Below are positions 21,411 through 32,307 of a DNA stretch of 64,000 bases, piece by piece. The notes below the pieces were generated by a model. That model saw only the letters and a program-made list of their open reading frames with translations, was not told the DNA's origin and made no database searches. Source of the DNA: Tetranychus cinnabarinus. Its lineage: Eukaryota; Arthropoda; Arachnida; Trombidiformes; Tetranychidae. How positions within the stretch are numbered: the stretch's first letter is position 1; the number at the start of each line of letters is the position of its first letter. The stretch is from contig WHVY01000006.1 in assembly GCA_022266195.1 (NCBI GenBank), positions 1,798,001-1,862,000 on the forward strand, read 5' to 3'. A program made the translations under genes and the position numbers.

Positions 21411-22799
21411 TTATTCAGATGGTTCAATACCTAGAATATTTAGCTTAATTTTTGACTTTTGGTTTACAGGGATATCTATAGGTAATACGCTAATAACAGT
21501 TGGTTTAAAACAATATTGGTGCTGTCTGAGAAATTTAGTATCATCTAACAGAGTATGGTCTAACCCTAAGATCGCACCAACTTTACAACCAATAGTTTCC
21601 TCGATCTTTTGTCTCAAAACTGCACCGGACTCAAGTAGGGACCGGTTATTAATTTGGAATGTTTTATCTAGATATTTAATGGTAAATTTAGTGTATTTTC
21701 CATGCGGGCTATTAACACTGTTCATGGGATTGGATGTAGATGGTATTGGTATCATGGAATCACTATGTGGTCTGGCTAATTCTAATTGAATTACTTTATT
21801 TTCTAATTCTTTTATTCTTGTTTCTGCTCCTGTTGTAATTTGTTTTCTGAGGGTATTTTCTAAAGTTAATTTTTTAATTTCTTCATCTTTAGATTTAAGC
21901 TCTGCTTGGTTAGAAATGAGTTCTTCCATGCAATAACTTGAATGTATTTCTTGATTCCAATTTTTGGAGGTGCATCTGGTGCAATTTTTAACATTATGGG
22001 GGCAAGTATTTGTGTGTGAATCAAACTTTTTGTTGTCTATGATTTCTCTACATTTAGGGAATCCACAATATACTTTTAATTTATTCCATTCTTCTATTGA
22101 TCTAGGACCCGACTTGGGCCTCTGTATACATCTAAGTGGCTCCCTACAATTTGGACATGGTTTAAACTTTTCACCAGCTTTTGAGGTAAGATTATAAGCC
22201 CTTAAGCAGGTATTGGGGCACATGCAAACTCTACAAAAGTTACAGGTGTGTTCACTAGAATGATTTGAAATTCATTCTGAGCATATGATGCAAGTGAAGT
22301 CCTTGTATGCTTCTGAATCTACAAAATCTCTCATAACTTGAGGTTCTGGAGCTTGTTCCATAATGGATAATATTGCTGGATTTGGTGGTGTTAGTGGTCT
22401 ATTGTACAATGCGTCAATGTCAGCGTCAGCCTCAGTATCAGAGTCAGTGTTAGCGTCGGAAGTTGGAAGATTCCAATTAGGCCAATCTAGCTCACGGTGA
22501 AATCTTCTTTGCCAGTTCGATGAATTGAAGCGCGAAGTGGATGGAAGCGGACCAGAATTTTGATTAAAAGAAGTATTTCTTACACTAATACGTCTAACTC
22601 TACCAATAGCGTGACCTTGCCAATCCATCGGATTATCACGGGGGGTGGATGGAACTGGAGCTGAATTATCACGGGAGGTGGATGGAACTGGATCTGGATC
22701 TGAACTTAGGTCAACAAATACTGGACTTTGTGGCCGTGTTCTTAGACGGTTGTGGTACATGTTGAATAACCTATGTTTGGATAGAATGCGATAACACAT
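21411..22799 (-). pseudogene. RING/TRAF-like zinc-finger accessory gene of element A, one in-frame stop
   Basis: Two ORFs in the same frame (22799-22272 and 22223-21411) are separated by a single TGA at 22272-22274. The first is Ser/Pro/Asp-rich with repeated VPSTSRDN units and ends in DFTCIICSE. Just past the stop come HTCNFCRVC and PNTCLRAY, then KPCPNCREPL. Read across the stop, this is the spacing of a RING finger. Then follow CGFPKC, DSHTNTCPH and NCTRC, which resemble TRAF-type zinc fingers. A coiled coil (about LELKSKDEEIKKL through ELENKVIQLEL) and a C-terminal domain of about 90 residues complete it. In hosts, such proteins are ubiquitin ligases or signalling adaptors. Capture from a host is an inference. 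Confidence 0.6.
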
Positions 22800-22907
22800 T
22801 TAAATTTTTGAATAATAGATATTAGTAACTAATATAATCTAAAGTACATGTAGATGCTAAATCCATTAGGTCTAAATTTATAATTATTATTATAGTATAA
22901 CAGCAAA

Positions 22908-22922
22908 GAACAGTCATTGTTC
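22908..22922 (-). other. hairpin 3 of element A
   Basis: GAACA-gtcat-TGTTC, a shorter version of hairpins 1 and 2, lies downstream of the env stop and upstream of the RING-like gene. Each of the three 3' genes is therefore followed by one such hairpin. Confidence 0.5.
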
Positions 22923-23004
22923 AGCTAATACAGAGAGCTCAGTGGAATCGAAATGGGTGCTAACTGCGTTTTGTAATCTTGGTAATTTGAATCTGGAACC
23001 ATGT

Positions 23005-24708
23005 TTACTGCAATAACAGGCTTTTAATGCAAAATAATATCGTGTTGAACAACTTTGATATTATCAGTAGCATTATGCATACAGTTATGTCACCCAATAA
23101 AACTGTTATTAGGCTTCTTTTAATCCAAGATAACCATGATTCATCGCGTTGAATCTCTGTTTTATGTTGTATTATCAGTTCTTCCAACAGTCCAAGATCA
23201 TAGGGTTTTTCCTCGACAACCGGTCTAATATTTGTTAACTTCCAGTTAATCAAATTAGAAATAGGTGTCATTTCAAAATGTTCCAACGGGGCAAGCTCAC
23301 TGAATGGATAAAGTTGCCCATCGATGCAAAAGTTCTGATCCATTGAAACTTCTAGTAATCTCATTCGAACACGGTCCAGTACTGCCATATTGAGTCAAGT
23401 TATGACCAACACAATAGATATAATAATAATCATTAACAATCTTAATCTGTGGTTTCCTTATTTTGAATTTAGTTGCTTCAATACAGTTTTCCTTCTCCCA
23501 GAGTTCCACGCCTTTCGATACGTCACAATAATTGGGAAAGTGAATCAAGTATTCTTCTTTTAATTCGTCAGCTTCAATACTACACATTTCTTTTGAAGTT
23601 AAATTAACAGTAACATACTGAGGTCCTTTGTACTTCAACAAACACACTGAACCATTATTTTTCTCAAGTAACGTGAACGGGTCCGCTTTATTAACAATCA
23701 AATCAGTAGCTATCTTTGCAACTCTAAATGTGAATTGCAAATAAGTCTCTTCTGATGTTTGATTTTCTTTCTTAATAACTCGACATTTTGCATCTGACAC
23801 CTTAGTTAATAGGCATGTTTTCCCACATGGCAAAGTAACGTTGAAAAAGTCAAACGTTGAAATCGGAATAGTCTTATTTGTCTGCATGGCCTTCATAGTC
23901 TCTTGCATGATTGAGATTAATCTATTCACTTGAAAAAATATGTCAGCTGCTCGGAATGAATTCTCGTAAGCACTATGCTCTCACTGGGCGACTCTTATCT
24001 TTAAGTCTGCTAATTCGCCTGACATATGCATCATTTTTGCTTGATGCGCCTTTAGAGCATTTAAGATTTCGGTGAGAGGTCTACTGTTTTTGAACCTCCA
24101 TTGAAGCTATTGATCAATGCATTTGTACCAACAATCATGATAGAAGAAATGAAGATCACGGCCATTAAACCACCGTCTCTTTTGTGTCTTGACGAAACTT
24201 CGTTTTGACTACATAACTTTTCAACTGTTTGCATCTTTTCTTTGATGTACTTCAAACAAGTTTGCCTTGCGATGTAGAAAATATCATTCACATGCGTATA
24301 TTGAAAGCAAATCTCATCCGCTTTATTATAACATTGAGTACGCTTTCCTTTTTTGATGAATTCTTTACAGCCTCGATAAGTTTTAAGGGGTTTGAGTGCA
24401 GCTCCCATAGTTAGTGGTGAACTATCTCCTATGTATCGTGGTTTAGTTTGCTACTCTATTTCACAGTCTGTTGTATTATTTTGAGTGTCTTTCCAATCAA
24501 TATTCTCTTCATCAAAGTAACTTTCATACTCAGGAATTTGCTTGCATGGATTTACAAGAGCAATGGTATGGTTGACTCGAATATACCCTCTCAAGTATTT
24601 GTTATGAGTAGATTTCCATATTAGTGAGTCAGCAATGTTGATTGATTCACAAATATTTGCCATTAAAGGCAGCATAAGTAAGAACAGTAAACTAGTTGAT
24701 AATTTACT
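23005..24708 (-). pseudogene. element A env (retroviral envelope-like), broken
   Basis: Env follows the integrase end in the same frame. A hydrophobic leader (LLFLLMLPLMANICESIN) starts near 24700. A TAG stop lies at 24451. The next segment has paired cysteines and a furin-type site RHKR directly before a hydrophobic, fusion-peptide-like GGLMAVIFISS (about 24190-24150). After a stop at 24061 the frame shifts (23929 to about 23400) and shifts back (23388-23005), ending with a membrane helix (LITVLLGDITVCIMLLIISK). The arrangement is that of insect errantivirus or baculovirus F-like envelope proteins, by layout only. At least four lesions make it non-functional. Confidence 0.7.
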
Positions 24709-27387
24709 GGTCTTTTGACCACCAGAAGAAGATCTAGTCTCCTTAACAATATATGGTTTGATCTGGGATCCATGTACTCGTTTGGGTTCGTAACCTTCGT
24801 CCTGCTGTAAATGATAGTTAGTTTCTCCTATCTTCTCTATAATTTTATATGGACCTTCATATTTTGATTCTAATTTATTGTTTCGCACTTGTTTTTCATA
24901 CAATACTAGATCTCCTACATTGAAGGTCCTAAGTCTGTGTCTTTTTTCATAATTTTTAGTTTGCTTTTCCTTCGATTCATCTGAATTTATTCTTGCTAAT
25001 TCTTTCACTGATGCCCATTCATTATTGATGAACTCTACGTATTCAGTGAAATTGACTTCTTTATTTTCTGGGTTTAGTTTTAGATCTATTGGTAAGTTGG
25101 GTTCTCTTCCATATAAAAAATAAAATGGTGAGTACTGGGTACTCTGATTTGCGGCGCTATTGTAAGCTAAATTTATCAATAGCAGTATCTGAGTCCATCT
25201 CAAACGATTGGTTTCTTGACAGTAATGAGATAACATCTGAACAATCGTTCGATTCACTCTTTCTGTCAACCCGTTAGTCTGACGATGATAGGTGGTTGAC
25301 AGTTGCCATTTTGTGTTCATGAAATCTGCAATTTCTTTTATTGTGTCTGCAATAAAATTACGTCCTTGGTCACTAACGATCGTTTAAGGACAATCGTGGC
25401 GTGATAAAATGTTTACAATTAAAAATTTTGCAGTGCTGATTGCATCCTTCTTTGCTAAAGCTTTCATCTCTACCCACCGAGTAAAATAATCAGTGGCCAC
25501 AATGATGTATTCCTTTCCTGAAGAAGGAGGTAAAGGGCCAAGAATGTCAATGCCAACTCTCTCAAATGGAACAGTGACATAGATTGTTTTTAATGGTGTA
25601 ACTGCGTTGCCTATTCCTTTTTTATTAAGTTGGCATTCTTCACAAGAGTTAATGTACTTAGCAATATCCTTTGTCATTCTTGCCCAATAGTACTTAGTTT
25701 TTAGCTTTGCATATGTCTGGTAGGGACCACAATGACCTGAAATAGCGTCATTATGATAAGATTGTAAAACCTTTTTGACTAAAGTTGTAGGTAAGACTGG
25801 AAGCCAGTTAGTCTCTATATCTGTTACGATCTTTTTCTCAAGAATTCCATCTTTTATTCGAAAACTACGAATAATTCTATTTTTTACTCTCGGTTCTAAT
25901 TTGTCAATATCATTTAGTTGTTGTATTTGGGCTTGTGTTGTTGGGTCATTTCTCTGTTCTTCAATAAGATTAATATTTTCCTCTTCCTGTTCACTAATTA
26001 AAAGTGCGAAAATATCGTCGCCTTGTTCTTTATCATCATCATCTATTTTATTGAATTGGGGATCATTGGTAGGATAACGACTCAAACAATCGGCATCGGT
26101 GTGTATTTTCCCAGATTTATAAGTTATTTTAAATTCGAAAGCTTGTAGCGTCATGGCATAACGCATTAGTCTTGGGGGTAGTTTAGTTTTGGATTTTAAG
26201 AAGCACAATGCACAATGATCAGTTACTACTTCGAATGTGATGCCTTCGAGATAATGTCTAAACTTCTCAAAAGCATAGATGATAGCAAGACATTCTTTGT
26301 CCGAAATGGGATAGTTGATTTCTGCACCTCTTATTTGTCTACTTGCAAAAGCTACAGGTTTCCATTTATTTTCGTGTTTTTGTAGCAGAATTGCTCCTAA
26401 ACCTACATCAGAAGCATCTGTTCGCAATTCTGTTTCTAGCATGTGACTATAATGCGCCAAAACAGGTGCTTTGACTAGACAATTTTTCAGGTATTCAAAA
26501 GCTTCTATTTGAGTTGGTCCCCAAATAAAAGGAACTTCTTTTTTCGTTAATTGGGCTAATGGTTGTGCAATTTTAGCAAAATCCTTGATAAATTTGCGAT
26601 AATAAGAGCAAAGAGCGACGAAAGCTCTAATATCCTTCAAGGTAACAGGGACAGGAAAATTTTTCACTGCTCTGATTTTTTCTGGATCGGGCTCTTGGCC
26701 AGCTGCACTAATAATGTGTCCAAGATACAAAATTTTCTTTTTAAAGAAAAAACATTTATCTGGTTTTAAAGTCAAACCAGCTCTTCGCAAACTATCAACG
26801 ACAGCTTCTAATCGTTCTAAATGTTCTTTAATTGTTTTGCTAAAAACTATTATGTCGTCAATGTATACAAGACAACACTTGTACTTAAGTCCTCCAAGAC
26901 AACAGTTCATCAGTCTTTGGAAGGTTGCGGGTGCATTACAAAGTCCAAAGGGCATTGTTACGTACTCGTACATGCCAAAACTAGTCGCAAAAGCACTTTT
27001 TTGTCTGTCTTCAGGTGCAAGTTCTACTTCAGAACCTTGCAAAGCATCCAGTGAAACATTTATATTTGGAATTGGATATGAGTCTTTTACAGTTATAGCA
27101 TTTAATTTACGATAATCAACACACATTCTCCAATCACCTGTCTTTTTGCTCACTAGAACAACTGGTGAACACCAGGGAGAAAAAGAGTCGACTATAATAC
27201 CATCTCTTAAGAGTTCGTTAATAATTTGTTTCGTTATCTCCCTTTTCTGTGCACTATGCGAGTAGGGAGACTGTGAGATCGGGGCATGGTGACCTGTCTC
27301 AATTCGATGCATGGAAAGGTTGGTTCTACCTGATTCTTGTGGTGTAACAGCAAAAACTTCTCTATAGTTATTGCATAACTGATACAA
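24709..27387 (-). pseudogene. element A pol: reverse transcriptase, RNase H, integrase, broken
   Basis: RT motifs are clear: WRMCVDYRKLN, MPFGLCNAPATFQ and YIDDIIVF, then YLGHII. RNase H begins near LRTDASDVGLGAIL. The integrase has the zinc-binding stretch ending CEECQLNKKG, the first Asp in GIDILGPLPP, the second in SDQGRNF and the Glu in NGLTERVN, followed by a GPY/F-like end (YEGPYKIIEKIG). Two defects are visible. About 17 residues containing RT motif A (the first catalytic Asp) are missing after DALQG. An in-frame TAA at 25384-25386 splits the integrase core. The frame is continuous with gag upstream and env downstream. Confidence 0.85.
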
Positions 27388-27495
27388 TGCTTGCTCTACA
27401 CCACCTGGAACATCTTTCTCAATATTTAATTCTAATTCATGTATTTTTGATTTGTCAACAAACGTTGTTATTGGTTCAATTACTAATTCGACATC

Positions 27496-28422
27496 TTAGG
27501 TCAATTCTGGTAACTGATCTACATCAGAAGACACGTAATCAGTCAAATCATTCAGTAAATCATTTAGATCTTCAGATTCAGTTGAAGCGTCTACTATTGT
27601 TTCACTGTCTGATGATTCTTTTTCGGTAGTAACTATTTCCACAACAGGTTCTACCCTACCTATTTTTATCTTTCTATTTGCACAATCAATGTTTACTTGG
27701 GCTCTCGTCTGTAAATCTTGTCCTATTAGGACCTTGAATTTACGTGGCAAGTTATTTACTACTTGCATCTTTGTATCTATTATAGCTATTTTGCGGCCGT
27801 CTGTAATTTTTAACTGGACTTTTACCTTTCCTAAAATTGGTAATGGCTTATTATTTGCAGCAAATGGTGTAGGACCTTTATATTTACTCACATTTAGATT
27901 AAGTTCATGTACTTAGTCTTTAGTAATGAGAGATATTTCTGAACCTGTATCTATATCTAGCATTGAATCTACTTTGCAGCCATTAACTTTTACAAATTGT
28001 TGAATAAGATTTTGGTTGAGAAGGTGAACAACCGGATTAACAAATGTAGCTTCGTCTGATTCAATGAAATAGTCAGAGTCTACCTCTTCTTCAGATTTAT
28101 CGTCTCGATAAGTGGTAATTCTTACTTGTGGAGCTTTTCCACGACCTCGACCTCTACCTCTATCTTTACTAGGTGGTCTACCTCTACGTTTTGGTGAGGG
28201 GGATCTCTCTTTTATTTTACTTTTGTATTCAGAGCCTTTAGGTGGATCCATTTTAACTTCAGGTTCTTTAATAGATATTGATGGTCGATTTCTCCAATTA
28301 TCAGGATCAGCATTATTTCTAGGGAAAGTTCGCTTTGCAAAAGTTTGATTACTAACACCTGGATTACCTGGAATAAAGTTTCTGGCCGCTGTCTGATGGT
28401 TTTGACTGGCTTGTGAAATCAC
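27496..28422 (-). pseudogene. element A gag C-terminus and aspartic protease, broken
   Basis: 28422-27913 is a basic linker (RGRPPSKDRGRGRGRGK) followed by the retroviral aspartic protease motif DTGSEISLI, ending at a TAA (27913-27915). 27891-27496 continues the protease in the same frame, with KYKGPT and LIGQDLQ, to a further TAA. The stops are in frame with gag and pol, so the original was one long ORF as in element B. Confidence 0.75.
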
Positions 28423-28443
28423 TATAGGTTTTGATAGTCTTGA

Positions 28444-29322
28444 TTATAGTGTCATGTTTGGATTATAACTAGTAGTCGGATAATTATTTAACCCTTGATT
28501 ACGATTGCCATAATTATTTTGACTTATTTCGTTCTCAGGTTTTTTAGCAAAATAGCATCTTTCTTCAGTATGCCCTAATCTCTTACAAATATTACATCTC
28601 TTGAGGGATTCTAATTTTTCCTTCATTTGTTGTACTTGTGTTTGTAGCTGAGTTACTTCTTTACTGGGTGCATCGAACGGTGTTGAGCAACTATTCATGG
28701 CTCGTTCAGCCAATCTAGCCGCTTCAACCAGTTCATGCAAAGTTTTCGGGTTTTGGAGAGCAATCCCGTATTTAATTTGTGGTAACAATTTCTCCTTTAT
28801 CATGCTAATGATAAAAACTTCAGGTGTTTGTTCATGGATTCTTCTACATAATTCATGAATTTCGTAAATGAAAGCGATGGCTGATTGACCAACCTTTTGC
28901 TCAGATTTGTAAAGCTCCTGAGAAAGGTAAGACCTGTAGTCTGCGGGACACAAATCTGCAATCATTCTAGTTTTGAGGTCGTGATAGTCTTGAGGTGAGT
29001 TTTGTGATGGCGTCACCATACCGTTTTGTGTATCAGGTACACTAGCTACATTAGGTACAGGTGAAGTTATGGCATAATACCACCTTCTAGCAGTGCCCTG
29101 CAAATAAGCTGGGAGTACATTAAACATATCTGTTTTTGACCAGCCTAAGGCTGCAGCTGCTAATTCAAATGAATCGAACCAGTCAATAACATTTTCATCA
29201 TCGTCGCCCGAGAAGAAGTTGATATTGACTGGAACATTCGGAAAGGAAACATTAGCTGTAGTAAGGGGTGATACTAAGTTATTAGTACGAGTTCCCTCAC
29301 TTGTCACATTAGGCTGAGCCAT
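28444..29322 (-). pseudogene. element A gag (292 codons to a premature stop)
   Basis: It starts MAQPNVTSEGT. The capsid-like Retrotrans_gag region (FSGDDDENVIDWFDSFELAA through LQGTARRWYY and SEQKVGQSAIAFIYEIHELC) aligns with element B gag. One CCHC knuckle (CNICKRLGHTEERC) is followed by an Asn/Tyr-rich end. It stops at an in-frame TAA (28444-28446), after which the frame reopens into the protease region. Confidence 0.8.
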
Positions 29323-32098
29323 TTTAGTATTATTTATTATGTATTTATTAATGTGTTTTTAAGATTAATAGCTTTTTCTAATTTCTACGTCTAATTGTGT
29401 CGTTTGATTCGAAACATATAAGACCATAATCTATTACTGTCTTGTCAGCGTGATGATAAAACATTACTATCGGTTGATGATTAATGAACCAAGGGTGGAT
29501 TCTTAATGCAGTACTTATTGCTTTAATCTTTATATGTTGATTATTTTTAGTCATTTAATTTTTATTTCGCATGCGATGATTCATTAAATTAATGGTTTAT
29601 GATAAAGGATTTACTTTGTTGATAACAAGGTATTAGGGTGTACCCTGGACTACGTCTAATAGATTGTAATTTATCTGTAATATGTGAATTTACTAATTTA
29701 TTATATTTACTTTTATTATTATAATAGTGATAATCGTAATTAATGTCAGAAAACAAACTGTCGATAGAATTAACTCTTCTAGCAACCAACGCCTGATGTA
29801 ATTGATGAGGTTATTACAAAATTCAAGGAGAATTAAGTTGAAGAGATAACAATAGAAAAACAAATTCATCGAATAGGTAAAATGTCTTTTGTAATTTTAT
29901 AATTTAACTATTATCAAGCACGCAAGATTGTGGATGTTTGATTAAAATATTTGATTCATCTTGATCACGAAATAGGTGTGAAAAGTTTTACTAAAGGAAT
30001 TAGTTTTATCTGATTAAATTGTAATCTTCCTTCGTGTGAGTTTGCAATAATTCAAGATTTAGCAACAACACTCTTATAAATCTAATTGAGTGAGGTGCGG
30101 TTCTTCTGAAAGTAATCCATTAGCTATTATGATATTAGCTTAAATCTATTAATTTAGATGTAATTGCCTTGCGAATTTAATTTTGTTAGTCTGGGTGTAG
30201 TCTATTTGTAGGATTAATGTATTTAGGTAATGATCAATCTTCAAAAGTTGATTCATGTGATTTGTTGGATCTAATTTGTCTCTTCAAACTTGATTTATTT
30301 AGACGAGCACACAAATTATTTTTATTGATTTTTTTTTATTAGTTTTATATATTGTAAGTGGTATTAGGATTAGATCCAAATATTTTATTGATAATTAGCT
30401 AGATTATTGGTTAATTGTTTTTACATCTTAGATACTTGAAGATTATCTTTAGTTAATCGTGATTGTACAGGGCTATTCAAATTAAATCAAGAATTAATTT
30501 AAGTAAATGTATATATTCTCAATTATACAAGTAGTAAATGTAATCAATTGATAAGTTTTAGAATTAATTAGAATTAGAATTTCAGATAGCGAATTAATCG
30601 GAATGTATGAAAGATGGCGAGCTGGAAGCTCTTAAACCATGAATCGATACAGTTTAGGTATTAAGATGGAATTATTTTCAGGCAAATTAGGAATATAGAC
30701 TGTGAAATGTATGAAAGATGGCGAGCTGAAAACTCTTAAAGTATGAATCGATACAGTTTAGGTACTAAGATAAAATAGTTTTAGGTAAATTGGGAATATA
30801 GATTGGAAATGTATGAAAGATGGCGAGCTGGAAGCTCTTAAACCATGAATCGATACAGTTTAGGTACTAAGATAAAATAGTTTTAGGTAAATTGGGGATA
30901 TAGATTGGAAATGTATGAAAGATGGCGAGCTGGAAGCTCTTAAACCATGAATCGATACAGTTGTTCGGATATTAAGATGAGATTATTTGGAGGTAACTTA
31001 GGAATATGGATTGGAAATGTATGAAAGATGGCGAACTAAGAGTCCTTAAACCATGAATCGATACACTTTGAAAAATTGATGTGGATAAATTTAGGTATTA
31101 TGAGTATAAGAGTATTTATCAATTTGACTAGAATGATATATTCTAGTTTAGGTGCACAATTAGGTTCTATAAGTTAATGCTAGAGTAAGTTAGCTAAATA
31201 TTATTTGAATCTACGTTGCATTTACTTACGGTTCAGGTTGAGTTTATTATCAGAATGAGAATTGACTGAGTAGATAAAAGTTTGCTGATGATTGAATTGT
31301 TTTCCAGATGACTATCAGTTGGTCCAAATTTATTCTCACTTTAAAACCAGATTTGATAATTTGGTATAATGATTGAAATGAATTTGAAGGCTCAATTTAA
31401 GGTGACAATTATTTAATTCAAGATGTTACTTGACTTCCACATGAAAACCGAAGGAAATGTTTTTAATAAATAAGTTGTAAAATAAGTATGGACAGAATTG
31501 TGGAAAGATTAATTTATATGGAAATGATGATAACAGTGTCACTAAAAGGAAAAATCGATAAATTAAGTTGAATTTCCTTTTTGTTGAAAATAGACTTATT
31601 CAAAAATGAAATGATTTGGTTTTATCATCAGTAACTTTTGATGATTGATTTTCACTGGCTTATGATAGTTCAAGGAATGGTTAAAATTAAATTTGAAGGT
31701 ATAAATGATGTAAAACGTGATATGTAAAATGTAAAAGTTTAACGATTTTAAGGTTAAATTGTCTTTTAGATGATTCGTCAGTAAATTAGTCCAACAGGGC
31801 TCATTTGGTATATTGTTAATTGATGAACATTGTTAACTACAATAGGTGATGAGATGATCCAATAGTTAATAAGAAAAACAGACACTTTTAAACGTTAACA
31901 ATTTAATTAGAGATGCACAATAAACTTAACAATTACTTTTCTCTCAAGTAAAAACGAAAAAAAACTTAGAAACACTAAATTTGTTAATTTACACAATTTA
32001 ACATTGATTTATTTTGTAAAGTTGGTTGTTGTGTTGTAAAATTTATATATATATATGATAAAAATGTTGAATAATTTCACTATTATAGGGTCTAATTC
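29323..32098. other. element A 5' leader (2.8 kb, non-coding)
   Basis: Between the primer binding site and gag there is AT-rich sequence with no convincing ORF. It carries the tandem repeats at 30603-31070. Confidence 0.6.
30603..31070 (-). repeat. tandem repeat in element A leader, about 4.5 units of 102-106 bp
   Basis: Units start at 30603, 30707, 30809, 30911 and 31017, each with atgtatgaaagatggcga and aaccatgaatcgatacagtt (small differences). The last unit is partial. The position in the 5' leader recalls the tandem insulator repeats of Drosophila gypsy, but no sequence relationship is claimed. Confidence 0.8.
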
Positions 32099-32116
32099 GC
32101 CTCACTTCGGGCACCA
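32099..32116 (-). other. element A primer binding site
   Basis: On the sense strand the 5' LTR is followed by TTCA and then TGGTGCCCGAAGTGAGGC, which begins with the TGG expected to pair with a tRNA CCA end. The tRNA species is not identified. Confidence 0.65.
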
Positions 32117-32120
32117 TGAA

Positions 32121-32302
32121 TGTAAAGATCAAGAACTTTACTGGATTGAGTTCTGACTTGAACTGTTCATTTTACTTAATATCATCCGTATATATCTTAC
32201 ATAAGTTAAATCCTCATACTTAATTCGATCGATAATCGATAAGGGTGTATTCCTTAAATCTAATACATAAAATCTAATCAACTAAAGTTTGGGTGGGTTA
32301 CA
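32121..32302 (-). repeat. element A 5' LTR (182 bp)
   Basis: Nearly identical to 19919-20100 and followed by the second copy of the CTCCC target duplication. Confidence 0.9.
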
Positions 32303-32307
32303 CTCCC

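Larger units (their letters stand above)
19919..32302 (-). mobile_element. element A: complete, decayed Ty3/gypsy env-bearing LTR retroelement
   Basis: The element is bounded by 182-bp LTRs beginning TG and ending CA on the plus strand (19919-20100 and 32121-32302) and by a CTCCC target duplication (19914-19918 and 32303-32307). Sense is minus: 5' LTR on the right, primer binding site, a 2.8 kb leader with tandem repeats, gag, pol and env in one ancestral frame, a RING/TRAF-like gene, an unrecognised gene, then the 3' LTR. The coding part is broken by in-frame stops at 28444, 27913, 27496, 25384 and 24451, frameshifts in env, and a deletion in RT. It cannot make its proteins as read. Confidence 0.9.

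Noticed and set aside
22272..22274. TGA in the RING-like gene as selenocysteine or programmed read-through
   Set aside because: The whole element is full of stops and frameshifts, and no SECIS-like structure or known leaky context is seen. Simple nonsense mutation is more likely.
24451..28446. In-frame stops of element A as products of C-to-T hypermutation or RIP
   Set aside because: The integrase stop aligns with a Lys codon in element B (an A-to-T change) and others are not single C-to-T changes. Ordinary decay fits.
30603..31070. Tandem repeats as a CRISPR array
   Set aside because: Eukaryotic context, a repeat period of 102-106 bp with no short direct repeat plus unique spacers, and inside a retroelement leader.
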